From Dehalococcoidia bacterium (GTDB lineage: Bacteria; Chloroflexota; Dehalococcoidia; UBA2979), in NCBI GenBank assembly GCA_009379925.1, contig WHSU01000008.1, positions 1 to 64,000 of the forward strand: a stretch of 64,000 nucleotides of DNA, read 5' to 3'. This document shows positions 17,456-25,866 of the stretch, one piece after another (position 1 is the stretch's first letter; each line of letters begins with the position of its first letter). Both the position numbers and the translations under genes were made by a program. The notes below the pieces were generated by a model. It ran no database searches. It was not told the DNA's origin and saw only the letters and a program-made list of their open reading frames with translations.

Positions 17456-18622
17456 CTAGCTGCCGCTACGGACGTTCAGGATGTCACGCGCCATGACGAT
17501 CCGCTGCACCTCGGACGGCCCCTCGCCGATGCGGCGGATGCGCACCTCGCGGTAGAAGCGCTCGAGCGGCAGGTCCTTGCTCATGCCGAGGCCGCCGAAG
17601 ATCTGCATGCAGCGGTCGATGACACGCCCGGCGCCCTCCGTGCAGAGCAGCTTCGCCATCGATGACTCGAAGCGGAACGGCTCGCCTCGCTGCGAGAGGT
17701 CGGCGGCCTGCAACGCAGCCCAGCGTCCGCTGCGGATGTCGATTTCGTTGTCGACGAGCATCCACTGGATGGCCTGGCGGTTCGCGAGCGGCTCCCCGAA
17801 GGTCACGCGCTGCTTCGCCCAGTCCACAGCCAGCTCGTTGCTCCACACGGCAATGCCGGTACATGCGGCGGCGTACGGAATGCGGTTCCGTGCCAGCTGG
17901 TCGTTCGCGAGGGCGAAGCCGCCCCCCTCTTCGCCAAGGATGTTCTCATGCGGCACCCGCATGTCCGTGAAGGTCAGTTCCGTCGTGTAGTGCGCGCGCA
18001 ACACCTGCACCAGGCGCGCCACCTGAAACCCGGGCGTGTCCGTGTCCACGATGAAGGCGGTGATGCCCTGGCGGCCCTTCGTCGGGTCCGTGCGGACATA
18101 CAGGACACCGAAGTCCGACGTGTCGGCGTGGGACGTCCACAGCTTGCCGCCGTTGATCACCCAGTCGTCACCGTCGCGCACGCCTCGCGTCTGGATCGCG
18201 CGCGCGGGGTCCGAGCCGCCGCTCGGCTCGCTGAGCCCGAAGAAGGCGTGGCGCTCGCCTCGGAGAAACGGGTCCAGGTACTTCTCGCGCTGCGCCGGGG
18301 TGCAGGCGTACAGCTGCGCCGGCGGGCTGTCGCCGAAGACCCCGTAGGCCGCGTCGTAGAGGCCGGCGCGGTGCTGCGACAGCTCCTCCGCCACCAGAGT
18401 GCGCGTGACGATGTCGACGCCCGGCCCGCCGAACTCGACGGGCACTTCCATCTGGTAGAGGCCCATCTCGCGGGTCATGGCGACCAGGCGCTCGTACTCG
18501 GCCTCGGGCAGCTCGTACGCGTCCGGGTCCAGGTCCGCTTCCAGCGGGCGGATCTCGTCGCGGATGAACCGCCGTACGGTCTGGATGATCAACTGCTGCT
18601 CTTCGCTGAGCTGGAAGTCCAC
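17456..18622 (-). CDS. acyl-CoA dehydrogenase
   Basis: A 388-residue acyl-CoA dehydrogenase with the usual three domains. The N-terminus is MDFQLSEEQQLIIQTVRRFI, the middle beta domain is AFFGLSEPSGGSDPARA then WVINGGKLWTSHA, and the C-terminal helices end RRIGEGPSEVQRIVMARDIL. It uses electron-transfer flavoprotein and makes a 2-enoyl-CoA. The start is a GTG at 18620-18622 that shares one base with the TAG stop of the GIY-YIG gene upstream, so the two are translationally coupled. The PHP and crotonase genes follow within 25 bases each. Confidence 0.93.
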   Translation of the reverse strand: MDFQLSEEQQLIIQTVRRFIRDEIRPLEADLDPDAYELPEAEYERLVAMTREMGLYQMEVPVEFGGPGVDIVTRTLVAEELSQHRAGLYDAAYGVFGDSPPAQLYACTPAQREKYLDPFLRGERHAFFGLSEPSGGSDPARAIQTRGVRDGDDWVINGGKLWTSHADTSDFGVLYVRTDPTKGRQGITAFIVDTDTPGFQVARLVQVLRAHYTTELTFTDMRVPHENILGEEGGGFALANDQLARNRIPYAAACTGIAVWSNELAVDWAKQRVTFGEPLANRQAIQWMLVDNEIDIRSGRWAALQAADLSQRGEPFRFESSMAKLLCTEGAGRVIDRCMQIFGGLGMSKDLPLERFYREVRIRRIGEGPSEVQRIVMARDILNVRSGS

Positions 18623-19035
18623 TACAGGCCCTCGCTCTTCCAGTGGTAGCGCCCCAGTCGCGGAGGCTGCTCCGGATCTTGCAGGTTGGCCGGCGGCAGG
18701 GTGCCGTAGTCCTCGTTGTGCCGCGTCAGCAATTCGATCCAGCGGCTGTAGTACTGGTGGTTCACCTCGTAGCGGAAGTAGCGGGCGCGGCCGGCGATCG
18801 CGGGCAGGTCTTCGCCCATCCGCGGGTGCGTCCAGTTCTCGGCGGCCAGCCGTTCGCTCGTGCTGAAGTGGCGGAACAGCTCGCCGCGGATCCCGAAGGG
18901 CGACCTGCCCCCCGCCTTGCCGATGTAGAGGAGCTGCTGGTGCTCATCGGCCAGTTCGTACACGCCCATCGCGCCGGGGATGGACTTCGACGAGACCGAA
19001 TCATCCCACACGGTCCACGGCTTGCGCAGCGGCAT
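18622..19035 (-). CDS. GIY-YIG-like domain protein overlapping an acyl-CoA dehydrogenase gene
   Basis: A 137-residue protein with the elements of a GIY-YIG nuclease fold: GVYELAD at residues 24-30, LLYIGKA at 35-41, an arginine at 50 (GIRGELFRHF), a glutamate at 101 (WIELLTRH) and an asparagine at 117 (PPANLQ). These match the conserved positions of the family in order and spacing. No extra DNA-binding domain is present. The gene overlaps the start of the acyl-CoA dehydrogenase by one base and is the first of that minus-strand unit. Its role beside fatty-acid-type genes is unknown; a nuclease, or a repurposed fold, are both possible. Confidence 0.7.
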   Translation of the reverse strand: MPLRKPWTVWDDSVSSKSIPGAMGVYELADEHQQLLYIGKAGGRSPFGIRGELFRHFSTSERLAAENWTHPRMGEDLPAIAGRARYFRYEVNHQYYSRWIELLTRHNEDYGTLPPANLQDPEQPPRLGRYHWKSEGL

Positions 19036-19269
19036 GGATAGCCCTTCCCATCCTCTGCCCGCACGGCGCCCTGCCGCGGGTGTGAGGCGCCCTCGCAGGC
19101 TTCACGGTGTGCGTGTTACGCGCCATCGACGATTCGATGTACCGACCGAGGCGCGCGGACCATGCTACGAGGGGCGCGGCCGATCCGGCCTGCACGGTTA
19201 TACTGCCGCGCATTGCCGCTGTCACACAGGGCCGTCACGCCGTAAGGGCACGCAGGATGGAGGAGTCCG

Positions 19270-20466
19270 TTGGCCGGGTCGCTCGATGGTGTCCGTGTGC
19301 TCGACCTCGCCGGCGGGAGCTTCGGGTACGCCGGCCGCCTGCTCGCCGGGCTGGGCGCCGAGGTGATCAAGGTCGAGCCGCCGGGTGGCGACGCCCTGCG
19401 TCGATGGCCGCCGTTTCCCAGCGACCAACCCGACCCGGAGACCGGCGCCCGTCACCTCCACCTGGATGCGGCCAAGCAGAGCGTCGTCGTCGACCTCGAC
19501 CAGCCCGAGGGCTGCGACCTCCTCCGCCGGCTGGTCAGCGAGGCGGACGTGGTGCTCGAGAGCTTCGCGCCGCGCTACCTCGCCGAACGCGACCTCGATT
19601 ACGACCGGCTCATCGAGGTACGCCCAGACCTCGTCATGGCCTCCGTAACGCACTTCGGGCAGGACGGGCCGTACGCGGGCTACCTCGGCGGGGAGATCGT
19701 CGACCTGGCGCTGGGCGGCTATCTGAAGCTGACCGGCGACGCCGACCGCGAGCCGGTGAAGCCCTACGACGACCTGATCCTGCAACACGCCGCCCTCCAT
19801 GCGACGGTGGCCGTCATGGGCGGCCTCATGCGCCGCGATGCCACCGGCGAGGGCGACCACTTCGATGTGTGCGTGATGGAGGCCGCGCTTACCCTCGGCG
19901 GCGGCGCGTTGCAGATGTACCACGCGAACGGGCATATGCATCAGCGCACCGGCGCGCGCCTGCTGAGCGCCAACCCACGCTACGCGTACCCTTCGACGAT
20001 CCGCCCCTGTCGCGACGGTTATGTCCATGCGCACTCGAACAACCGGCACATCGACCTGCTCGCGGTCCTCATGCCGGGACTCGGCCTCGAAGCGCTGCTC
20101 GAGACGCCGATGGCGAACGCCGACGCCATCGATGAAGCGATGGACCAGTGGCTCGCGGACAAGGACAAGACCGAGGCCGTGCGGCTGGCGCAGGAACTAC
20201 GTCTCCCCTTCACGGAGGTCTTCACTCCGGACGAGATCCTCAGCGACCCGCACCTGGAGGAACGTGGCTTCCTCGTCGACCTGCGGCACCCGGAGGCGCC
20301 TGAGGGGCTGAAGCAGCCGGGTGCGGCGGCCACCATGACCGCCACGTCCTGGCGCGCGGAACGCGCACCGATACTGGGCGAGCACACCGAGGCGATCCTC
20401 ACGGACCTCCTGGGCATGGAGGCCGGCGACATCGAGGCCCTGCGCGCATCGGGGGCCGTCGCGTGA
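19270..20466 (+). CDS. class III (CaiB/BaiF) CoA-transferase
   Basis: A 398-residue CoA-transferase. It opens GSLDGVRVLDLAGG and continues with [19 protein letters not shown], the family N-terminus, and has a HLHLDAAKQSVVVDLDQPEG stretch and SVTHFGQDGPYAGYLGG. The start is TTG at 19270 behind GGAGGAG. A -10-like TATACT lies at 19199-19204, but I see no good -35. The stop overlaps the next CoA-transferase by four bases (GTGA), so the two are co-translated. Activation or exchange of a carboxylic acid as CoA thioester is expected; the substrate is unknown. Confidence 0.9.
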   Translation: MAGSLDGVRVLDLAGGSFGYAGRLLAGLGAEVIKVEPPGGDALRRWPPFPSDQPDPETGARHLHLDAAKQSVVVDLDQPEGCDLLRRLVSEADVVLESFAPRYLAERDLDYDRLIEVRPDLVMASVTHFGQDGPYAGYLGGEIVDLALGGYLKLTGDADREPVKPYDDLILQHAALHATVAVMGGLMRRDATGEGDHFDVCVMEAALTLGGGALQMYHANGHMHQRTGARLLSANPRYAYPSTIRPCRDGYVHAHSNNRHIDLLAVLMPGLGLEALLETPMANADAIDEAMDQWLADKDKTEAVRLAQELRLPFTEVFTPDEILSDPHLEERGFLVDLRHPEAPEGLKQPGAAATMTATSWRAERAPILGEHTEAILTDLLGMEAGDIEALRASGAVA

Positions 20467-21701
20467 CGCGGCCACTTGCGCGCTACCGGGTGCTCGAACT
20501 GACGAACGCCGTGGCCGGGCCGGTCGCCGGCTTCGTGCTGGCGGACCTGGGCGCCGATGTCATCAAGATCGAGGCGCCCAACGGCCGCACGGCGCAGCAA
20601 TCGGCGCCGCCACCGGCCGTCGAGGGCGCACCCGACCGGCCGTGGAATCGTGTCCCGAACTTCAACGAGCTACACCGAGGCAAGCGCCACATGGGCCTCG
20701 ACCTGTCACGGCCCGAGGGACGCGGGCTCTTCCTCCGACTGGTCAAGCTGGCCGACGTCGTACTGGAGAACTTCTCCCCACGGGTGCTCGGCAACCTGGG
20801 GATCGACTACCCGCAGCTGCGCGAGGTGAAACCGGACATCATCCTCACCTCGATGCCCGCCTTCGGGAAGACCGGGCCGTACGCGACCCGCAGCTCCTAC
20901 GGACCAGGCATCGACGCGATGAGCGGGCTGTCGCACCTCACGGGCTACGCCGACCGCGGCCCCGGCAAACCCGCGCAGTTCTACTGCGACTACCACGCGG
21001 GGCTCACCGCGGCCTTTACGACGATGGCCGCTCTGCGCCACCGCGACCGCACCGGCGAAGGGCAATACATCGAGCTGTCGATGCTGGAGGGCGAGATGCA
21101 GATCATCGCTCCGGCCGTCATGGACGTGACCATGAACGGCCGCGTGCAGTCCCGCATCGGCAACCGCCACGCGTGGCTGGCGCCGCAGGGCGTCTACCGT
21201 TGCGCCGGCGGCGACCGCTGGGTCGCGCTCTGCGTCGAGACCGACGAGCAGTGGGGACACCTCGCGAGGACGATCGGGCATCCGCAGCTCGCGGAGGCGC
21301 CCGACTACGCGACCGCCGAGGCGCGACGACGGGAGCACCATGACGGGATCGACCGGCTGATCGAGGCGTGGACGAGCCAGCGGTCGGACTATGACGCGAT
21401 GCATACGCTCCAGGCGGCTGGCGTCCCGGCAGGGGCCGTCCTCGATGTGCATCAGATCCTCGAGGACCCGCACGTGAAGCATCGGGAGTCCCTCGACTGG
21501 CGGTATCACCCCGAGGCGGGCAACTTCCCGCACACGCGCCTCGCGTGGCGCGCTCGCAGCGGGGACCACGGCGTCAGCGGCCCTGCGCCGCTGTACGGCG
21601 ACGGCAACGCCTACGCGGTGCAGGAACTGCTCGGTGAGCCGGCTGCGAGCCTCGAGGCGCTGATCGAGGGCGGCGTGCTGGCGACGGAGCCGCGGGGATA
21701 G
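20463..21701 (+). CDS. class III (CaiB/BaiF) CoA-transferase
   Basis: A 412-residue CoA-transferase, the second of a four-base-overlapping pair. Family segments are YRVLELTNAVAGPVAGFVLADLGA, VIKIEAPNG, the IDYPQLREVKPDIILTSM stretch, GSLG-loop-like sequence around SGLSHLTGYADR, and GEGQYIELSMLEG with an acidic residue at the expected active-site region. Tandem class III genes can form one heteromeric enzyme or act on successive substrates. It converges on the two-subunit CoA-transferase operon, leaving one base between stops. Confidence 0.9.
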   Translation: MTRPLARYRVLELTNAVAGPVAGFVLADLGADVIKIEAPNGRTAQQSAPPPAVEGAPDRPWNRVPNFNELHRGKRHMGLDLSRPEGRGLFLRLVKLADVVLENFSPRVLGNLGIDYPQLREVKPDIILTSMPAFGKTGPYATRSSYGPGIDAMSGLSHLTGYADRGPGKPAQFYCDYHAGLTAAFTTMAALRHRDRTGEGQYIELSMLEGEMQIIAPAVMDVTMNGRVQSRIGNRHAWLAPQGVYRCAGGDRWVALCVETDEQWGHLARTIGHPQLAEAPDYATAEARRREHHDGIDRLIEAWTSQRSDYDAMHTLQAAGVPAGAVLDVHQILEDPHVKHRESLDWRYHPEAGNFPHTRLAWRARSGDHGVSGPAPLYGDGNAYAVQELLGEPAASLEALIEGGVLATEPRG

Positions 21702-21702
21702 C

Positions 21703-22368
21703 CTACAGCCGCATCTCCGCGACGCTATTCGGCACGCGCAGAGGGGCGTCTGTCAGCGCCGCCACCTGCTCAGACGTCACGCCCGGCGCTACCTCGCGTA
21801 GCACGAGACCGTCCGGGGTCACGTCGATCACGGCGAGGTCGGTGACCACGAGGTCGACGCAGCCCTGACCGGTCAGGGGGTAGGTGCACTCGCGGAGGAT
21901 GCGCGCCTCGCCCTCGCGGGTGGTGTGCTCCATGACGACGATGAGCTTGCGCGCGCCGACCGCAAGGTCCATCGCGCCGCCCACGCTGCCGCCGCCACGC
22001 GCCGGCACGAACCAGTTCGCCAGGTCGCCCGTCTCGGACATTTGCAGCCCGCCGAGCACCGCGATGTCGATGTGCCCGCCTCGGATCATGCCGAAGGAGG
22101 TGGCGCTGTCGCAGAACGAGGCGCCGGGGAGCAGCGTGATTGGTTGGCCGCCCGCGTTGATCAAGTCCTGGTCGAAGTCGCCGTCCGAGATGCCCCCGAA
22201 GCCCAGGATGCCGTTCTCGGACTGCAGCGTGACCCGTCGGCCCTCCGGCAGGAACGACGAGACCAGCGTCGGCAGCCCGATCCCGAGGTTGACGGTCATG
22301 CCGTCCTCGAACTCCTGGGCGACACGCATCGCCATCAACTCGCGGGTCAGTCCCTGCGGCCTTTGCAT
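21703..22368 (-). CDS. class I CoA-transferase, subunit B
   Basis: A 221-residue beta subunit of the 3-oxoacid/glutaconate-type CoA-transferase family. TVNLGIGLPTLVSSFLPEG and LQSENGILGFGG are present. The glutamate of the SENG motif is the residue that carries CoA in this family, so true CoA-transfer is likely. It is the last gene of a five-gene minus-strand operon, four bases after subunit A. A related enzyme, IpdAB, acts as a ring-opening hydrolase in steroid catabolism and also lies next to a crotonase gene. The retained SENG motif favours a standard transferase here. Confidence 0.92.
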   Translation of the reverse strand: MQRPQGLTRELMAMRVAQEFEDGMTVNLGIGLPTLVSSFLPEGRRVTLQSENGILGFGGISDGDFDQDLINAGGQPITLLPGASFCDSATSFGMIRGGHIDIAVLGGLQMSETGDLANWFVPARGGGSVGGAMDLAVGARKLIVVMEHTTREGEARILRECTYPLTGQGCVDLVVTDLAVIDVTPDGLVLREVAPGVTSEQVAALTDAPLRVPNSVAEMRL

Positions 22369-22371
22369 CGG

Positions 22372-23064
22372 CTACCCGTCCCAGCTCACCGGCAGCGCCG
22401 GCGCCTGCACCATGCGGTCCACGAAGATCGCCGGCGTATGCACCTGCTCCGGTTCGATCGCGCCCGGCTCGACTATCTCGTCCACCTCAGCGATCACGAG
22501 GCCGGCCGCGGTCGCCATCAGTGGGTTGAAGTTCCGCGCCGCGCGCCGGTAGACGAGGTTTCCCAGCGTGTCCGCCCGATGCGCGCGGATGAAGGCGACG
22601 TCCGCGGTCAGACCGCGGACGAGCAGATACGTCTCGCCGTCGACCTCCATCTCTAGTTTGCCTTCGGCCAGCGGCGTGCCGACCCCGGTCCGCGTGAGGA
22701 AGCCCGCGATGCCCGCGCCACCGGCGCGGATGCGCTCCGCGAACGTGCCCTGCGGCACCATCTCCAGCGTGACCTTTCCCGCTCGGTAGAGCGTCTCGAA
22801 GTGGCTCTTCTTCCCGCTGGACGCGCGGATGGCGAACGTGGCGACGAGGCCATCGACGCGTCCCGCCTCGCACATGCGGTCCAGGACGGTGTCCGAGTTG
22901 AGCGCGTTGGTGATGGCGGTGATGCCGCGCGTACCGCGCTCGAACAGGGCCTCCAGCAGGTTGGTGGGCAGTCCGGCGGTGACGAAGCCGCCGATCATCA
23001 GCGAGATGCCGTCCTCGATGCCCTCCAGCGCCTCGGCTGGGGTGTCGTACACCCGCGCGACCAT
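22372..23064 (-). CDS. class I CoA-transferase, subunit A
   Basis: A 230-residue alpha subunit with the family's GIEDGISLMIGGFVTAGLPTNLL glycine-rich N-terminus. Later segments are GTFAERIRAGGAGIAGFLTRTGVGT and TADVAFIRAHRADTLGNLVYR. The start is the ATG at 23062-23064 with GAGGGA upstream; the longer frame to 23166 overlaps the crotonase gene and has no family support. It is paired with subunit B four bases downstream. It probably cleaves, activates or transfers CoA on a product of the adjacent thiolase-like and crotonase steps. Confidence 0.92.
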   Translation of the reverse strand: MVARVYDTPAEALEGIEDGISLMIGGFVTAGLPTNLLEALFERGTRGITAITNALNSDTVLDRMCEAGRVDGLVATFAIRASSGKKSHFETLYRAGKVTLEMVPQGTFAERIRAGGAGIAGFLTRTGVGTPLAEGKLEMEVDGETYLLVRGLTADVAFIRAHRADTLGNLVYRRAARNFNPLMATAAGLVIAEVDEIVEPGAIEPEQVHTPAIFVDRMVQAPALPVSWDG

Positions 23065-23104
23065 TCGGCTCCCTCTGTGTGCGTCGGCGCTCGCCGTTGA
23101 CCGG

Positions 23105-23902
23105 CTAGCGGCCGTGGAACTCCGGCGTGCGCTTCTCCGCGAAGGCCTTCGGGCCTTCCTTCGCATCGTCGGTGGTCTTGAGGATGTGCGACATCGCCTG
23201 CTCCAGGCGCAGGCCCTCCATCAGCGGGAGCCCCTGGTGGGCTCGCACCGCGAGTTCTTTGATGGCGCGCACGGCCAGCGGCGGCATCTCGCGGAGCTGC
23301 CGCGCGTACTCCATCGCGGTATCCATTACCTGGTCGTGTGGTACGACCTCGTTGATCAGCCCGAACTGCGCGGCGCGCTGTGCCGAGAGCCGCCTGCCGA
23401 GGAGCAGCACCTCCATCGCGATCGGGTACGGCAACTGCCGGACCGTGCGCTGGGTGCCACCGTTCGCCGGGAGGATACCGCGCTTCACCTCGGACAGGTC
23501 GTACATCGAGTGCTCGGAGCCGATGCGGAAGTCGGTCGCGAGCAGCATGGTCATGCCGCCGGCGAGGCACCAGCCGTTGATGGCGGCGACCACGGGCTTC
23601 CAGACCTCGAGGCCCCGGTTCAGGATCTGCTCCTGCTGCGTCTGCCAGAGCTGCGCCATCTCGTTCTGCTGCGGGATGGTCAGCTTCAGGTCCGCGCCGG
23701 CGCTGAACACCTGCCGCTCGGGCGGCCGGTCCGGCTGCGGCGCGCCTGTGACCACGGCGACCCAGATCTCCGGGTTGTCGCGCACCTCGATCCAGGCGTT
23801 CGAGAGCTGCGTGTACATCTCGGGCGTCATGGCGTTGAGCGCCTCCGGCCGGTTCAGCCGGATCGTGGCGATCCTGTCTTCGACGCCAAACTCGATGGTC
23901 AC
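23105..23902 (-). CDS. enoyl-CoA hydratase/isomerase (crotonase) family protein
   Basis: A 265-residue crotonase. The start is a GTG at 23900-23902 (VTIEFGVEDRIATIRLNRPEALNA) behind GAGGAGG; the much longer frame upstream is a shadow. FSAGADLKLT and NGWCLAGGMTMLLATDFRIG form the oxyanion hole. The first hydratase glutamate is absent (AGGMTM). A glutamate is kept at the second position (LSEVKRGILP). It ends KAFAEKRTPEFHGR. With one glutamate it could be an isomerase or ring-cleaving crotonase rather than a hydratase. It is third in the operon after thiolase-like and DUF35 genes. Confidence 0.9.
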   Translation of the reverse strand: MTIEFGVEDRIATIRLNRPEALNAMTPEMYTQLSNAWIEVRDNPEIWVAVVTGAPQPDRPPERQVFSAGADLKLTIPQQNEMAQLWQTQQEQILNRGLEVWKPVVAAINGWCLAGGMTMLLATDFRIGSEHSMYDLSEVKRGILPANGGTQRTVRQLPYPIAMEVLLLGRRLSAQRAAQFGLINEVVPHDQVMDTAMEYARQLREMPPLAVRAIKELAVRAHQGLPLMEGLRLEQAMSHILKTTDDAKEGPKAFAEKRTPEFHGR

Positions 23903-23955
23903 CGTAGCCTCCTCAAGTCCGAGGGCTCCGCGTCGTAGCCGGTAGGATGCCTCGG

Positions 23956-24393
23956 CTATCCCTCGGCGCGCTCGAAGTAGAGCGCGCTCTGCTCCTCGGT
24001 CAGTGGCCGCGGCGACGCCTGCACACGCATCCCCACCGTCACCGATTCCGAGGGCATCCCGATCACGTTCGAGAGGATACGCGGCCCCTCGTCCAGTTCG
24101 ACAATCGAGACGTTGTAGGGCAGGTCGTCCACGAATGCCGCGTGATATCGCTGGTGCACGGTGATGAACGAGTAGACCGTGCCCAACCCGTTCGCGACCT
24201 TCCACTCGAGGGCTGTCGAGCCGCACTCGTAGCAGAACGTCTCCGGTGGGTACTGGTAGAACTGGCACGCCGTGCAGCGCTGGAGGCGCAACTCGCCCTC
24301 GTGCAGTCCCGCCCAGAAGGGCGCATCCACCTCCGTCGGCGCCGGCAGCAGCGCCGCCTTCGCGGACCGGTCAGTCGTCTGTGGCTCAACCAT
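23956..24393 (-). CDS. DUF35 protein: zinc ribbon plus OB fold
   Basis: A 145-residue DUF35 protein. PFWAGLHEGELRLQRCTACQFYQ leads into a zinc ribbon with Cys pairs CTAC and CYEC, then an OB fold (GLGTVYSFITVHQRYH, DLPYNVSIVELDEGPRILS). It follows the thiolase-like gene by 35 bases on the same strand and is the second such pair in this window (the first is at 9591-11301). It is expected to bind the CoA or acyl-CoA and to be required for the partner's activity. Confidence 0.9.
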   Translation of the reverse strand: MVEPQTTDRSAKAALLPAPTEVDAPFWAGLHEGELRLQRCTACQFYQYPPETFCYECGSTALEWKVANGLGTVYSFITVHQRYHAAFVDDLPYNVSIVELDEGPRILSNVIGMPSESVTVGMRVQASPRPLTEEQSALYFERAEG

Positions 24394-24428
24394 CGAGGTC
24401 TCCCCTGCGCTCGCCGCTGCTCACAGGC

Positions 24429-25577
24429 CTATGCCGGCTGGTTGGTGAGGACCATCGTGGCGTGCGTGGTCATGATGCCGCCCTGCTGGCTCACCAGTCC
24501 GACCTCGGCGCCCTCGACCTGTCGCTCGGTCTCCGCGTACGCGCCGCGAAGCTGCCGCACCGCCTCGATGATCAGGTGGGGGCCGGGCATGCCGGTCTCC
24601 GACAGCAGCCCGCCCGAGGTGTTCACGGGCAGTTCGCCACCGAGGTGTGTGCGCTTCTCCTCGTAGAACGACCCGCCCTCGCCCTTCGCGACGAAGCCGT
24701 AGTCCTCCAGGGTAATCAGCGGGACGATCGTGAAGCAGTCGTAGATCTGGCAGAAGTCCATGTCGGCCGGCCCGAGACCTGAGTTGCGGAAAGCCGCCTC
24801 CCCGGACACCCTCGCCCCCGACACTGTGAGGTCACCGCGCCGGTGGAAGTCCCACGCCGGGTGCCCCTGGCCCAGGCCCTCGATGTAGACCGGCGGCTGC
24901 TTCAGCGCCTTCGCCCGCTCCTCGGTGGTCACGATCCACGCCGCGCCGCTGTCCGAGACGGGGCAGCAGTCGACGAGGTGGAACGGCTCCGCGAGCCAGC
25001 GCGAGTTGTGGTAGTCCTCCAGGGTCAGCGGGTCCTGGAACTGCGCGTTCGGGTTGAGGCTCGCGTGGTAGCGGTGCGCGACGGCGACGTTGCCCAGCTG
25101 CTCGTGCGTGGTCCCGTACATCGCCATGTGACGCCGGGCGGCCATCGCATACGCCGAGGGTGCACCGAACAGCCCCGCCAGTGCCGCGTCCCCCTTCGGC
25201 GCCGCGTAGCTGCTACGGCTGCCCGTGGCGGGGTTGTCCCCGTAGGAGCAGACGACCACCTCCGCCTGTCCGAGTTCGATGGCCCCGATCGCGAACTGAA
25301 TCAGCCCGATGTTGCTGGCGCCCGCCTGGTCGATGGTGGCGCACACCTTCGGCACGATGCGCAGCGCCTCCGCCACCCGCGTCGACCAGAGCCCCGGGAA
25401 CGTCGAGGTGGGCGTCTTCGTGAGGACGCCGTCGACATCGGCGGTGGTGAGCCCGGCGTCGTCGAGCGCGGCGCGGATCGCGGTGACGTTATGTCCCAAC
25501 TGGGAGAGGCCCGGGTTGCGCCCGTAGGCGGTGTTTCCCACCCCCACGATGCAATACCGATGCTGGAGGCCCTTCAT
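24429..25577 (-). CDS. thiolase-fold protein lacking the nucleophilic cysteine
   Basis: A 382-residue thiolase-fold protein of the SCP-x/Ltp class. The nucleophile loop reads DQAGASNIGLIQFAIG, near residue 85, with alanine where thiolases have the reactive cysteine. The GHPxGA region is SGGLLSETGMPGPHLI, and the final loop is QQGGIMTTHATMVL without the second cysteine. Classical thiolysis is therefore unlikely. Together with its DUF35 neighbour it fits a retro-aldolase of the Ltp2 kind or a scaffold. It is first in the operon with DUF35, crotonase and CoA-transferase A and B. Confidence 0.85.
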   Translation of the reverse strand: MKGLQHRYCIVGVGNTAYGRNPGLSQLGHNVTAIRAALDDAGLTTADVDGVLTKTPTSTFPGLWSTRVAEALRIVPKVCATIDQAGASNIGLIQFAIGAIELGQAEVVVCSYGDNPATGSRSSYAAPKGDAALAGLFGAPSAYAMAARRHMAMYGTTHEQLGNVAVAHRYHASLNPNAQFQDPLTLEDYHNSRWLAEPFHLVDCCPVSDSGAAWIVTTEERAKALKQPPVYIEGLGQGHPAWDFHRRGDLTVSGARVSGEAAFRNSGLGPADMDFCQIYDCFTIVPLITLEDYGFVAKGEGGSFYEEKRTHLGGELPVNTSGGLLSETGMPGPHLIIEAVRQLRGAYAETERQVEGAEVGLVSQQGGIMTTHATMVLTNQPA

Positions 25578-25866
25578 ACGGCCGGCTCCTGTCCTCCTCG
25601 GCGCTCGCGTCGCCCGAGCATCCGCCGTCCCGCACGGGCGGTCAACAAAACCTTTGCATCACGGGCCTGGGGGTCCGGGACACCCGGCGAGGCCCACGCG
25701 CTGCGCCCGCACGACGGCCCACGTGCTACCCCGGTTTGCATGGAGCGCTCGAGGGCGTGTGCGGTGCTGTGGCTACGGATGACCAGCCACGAAGCCGACC
25801 ATTACGCGTACCATCTCGCGCGTTCATCGGAAATCATCCCCGATGCTCATGGTTCGGAGTCCCGCG

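Noticed and set aside
22440-22470. tRNA-like GGTTCGAT T-loop
   Set aside because: It lies inside the CoA-transferase subunit A gene and no acceptor, D or anticodon arms can be built around it.
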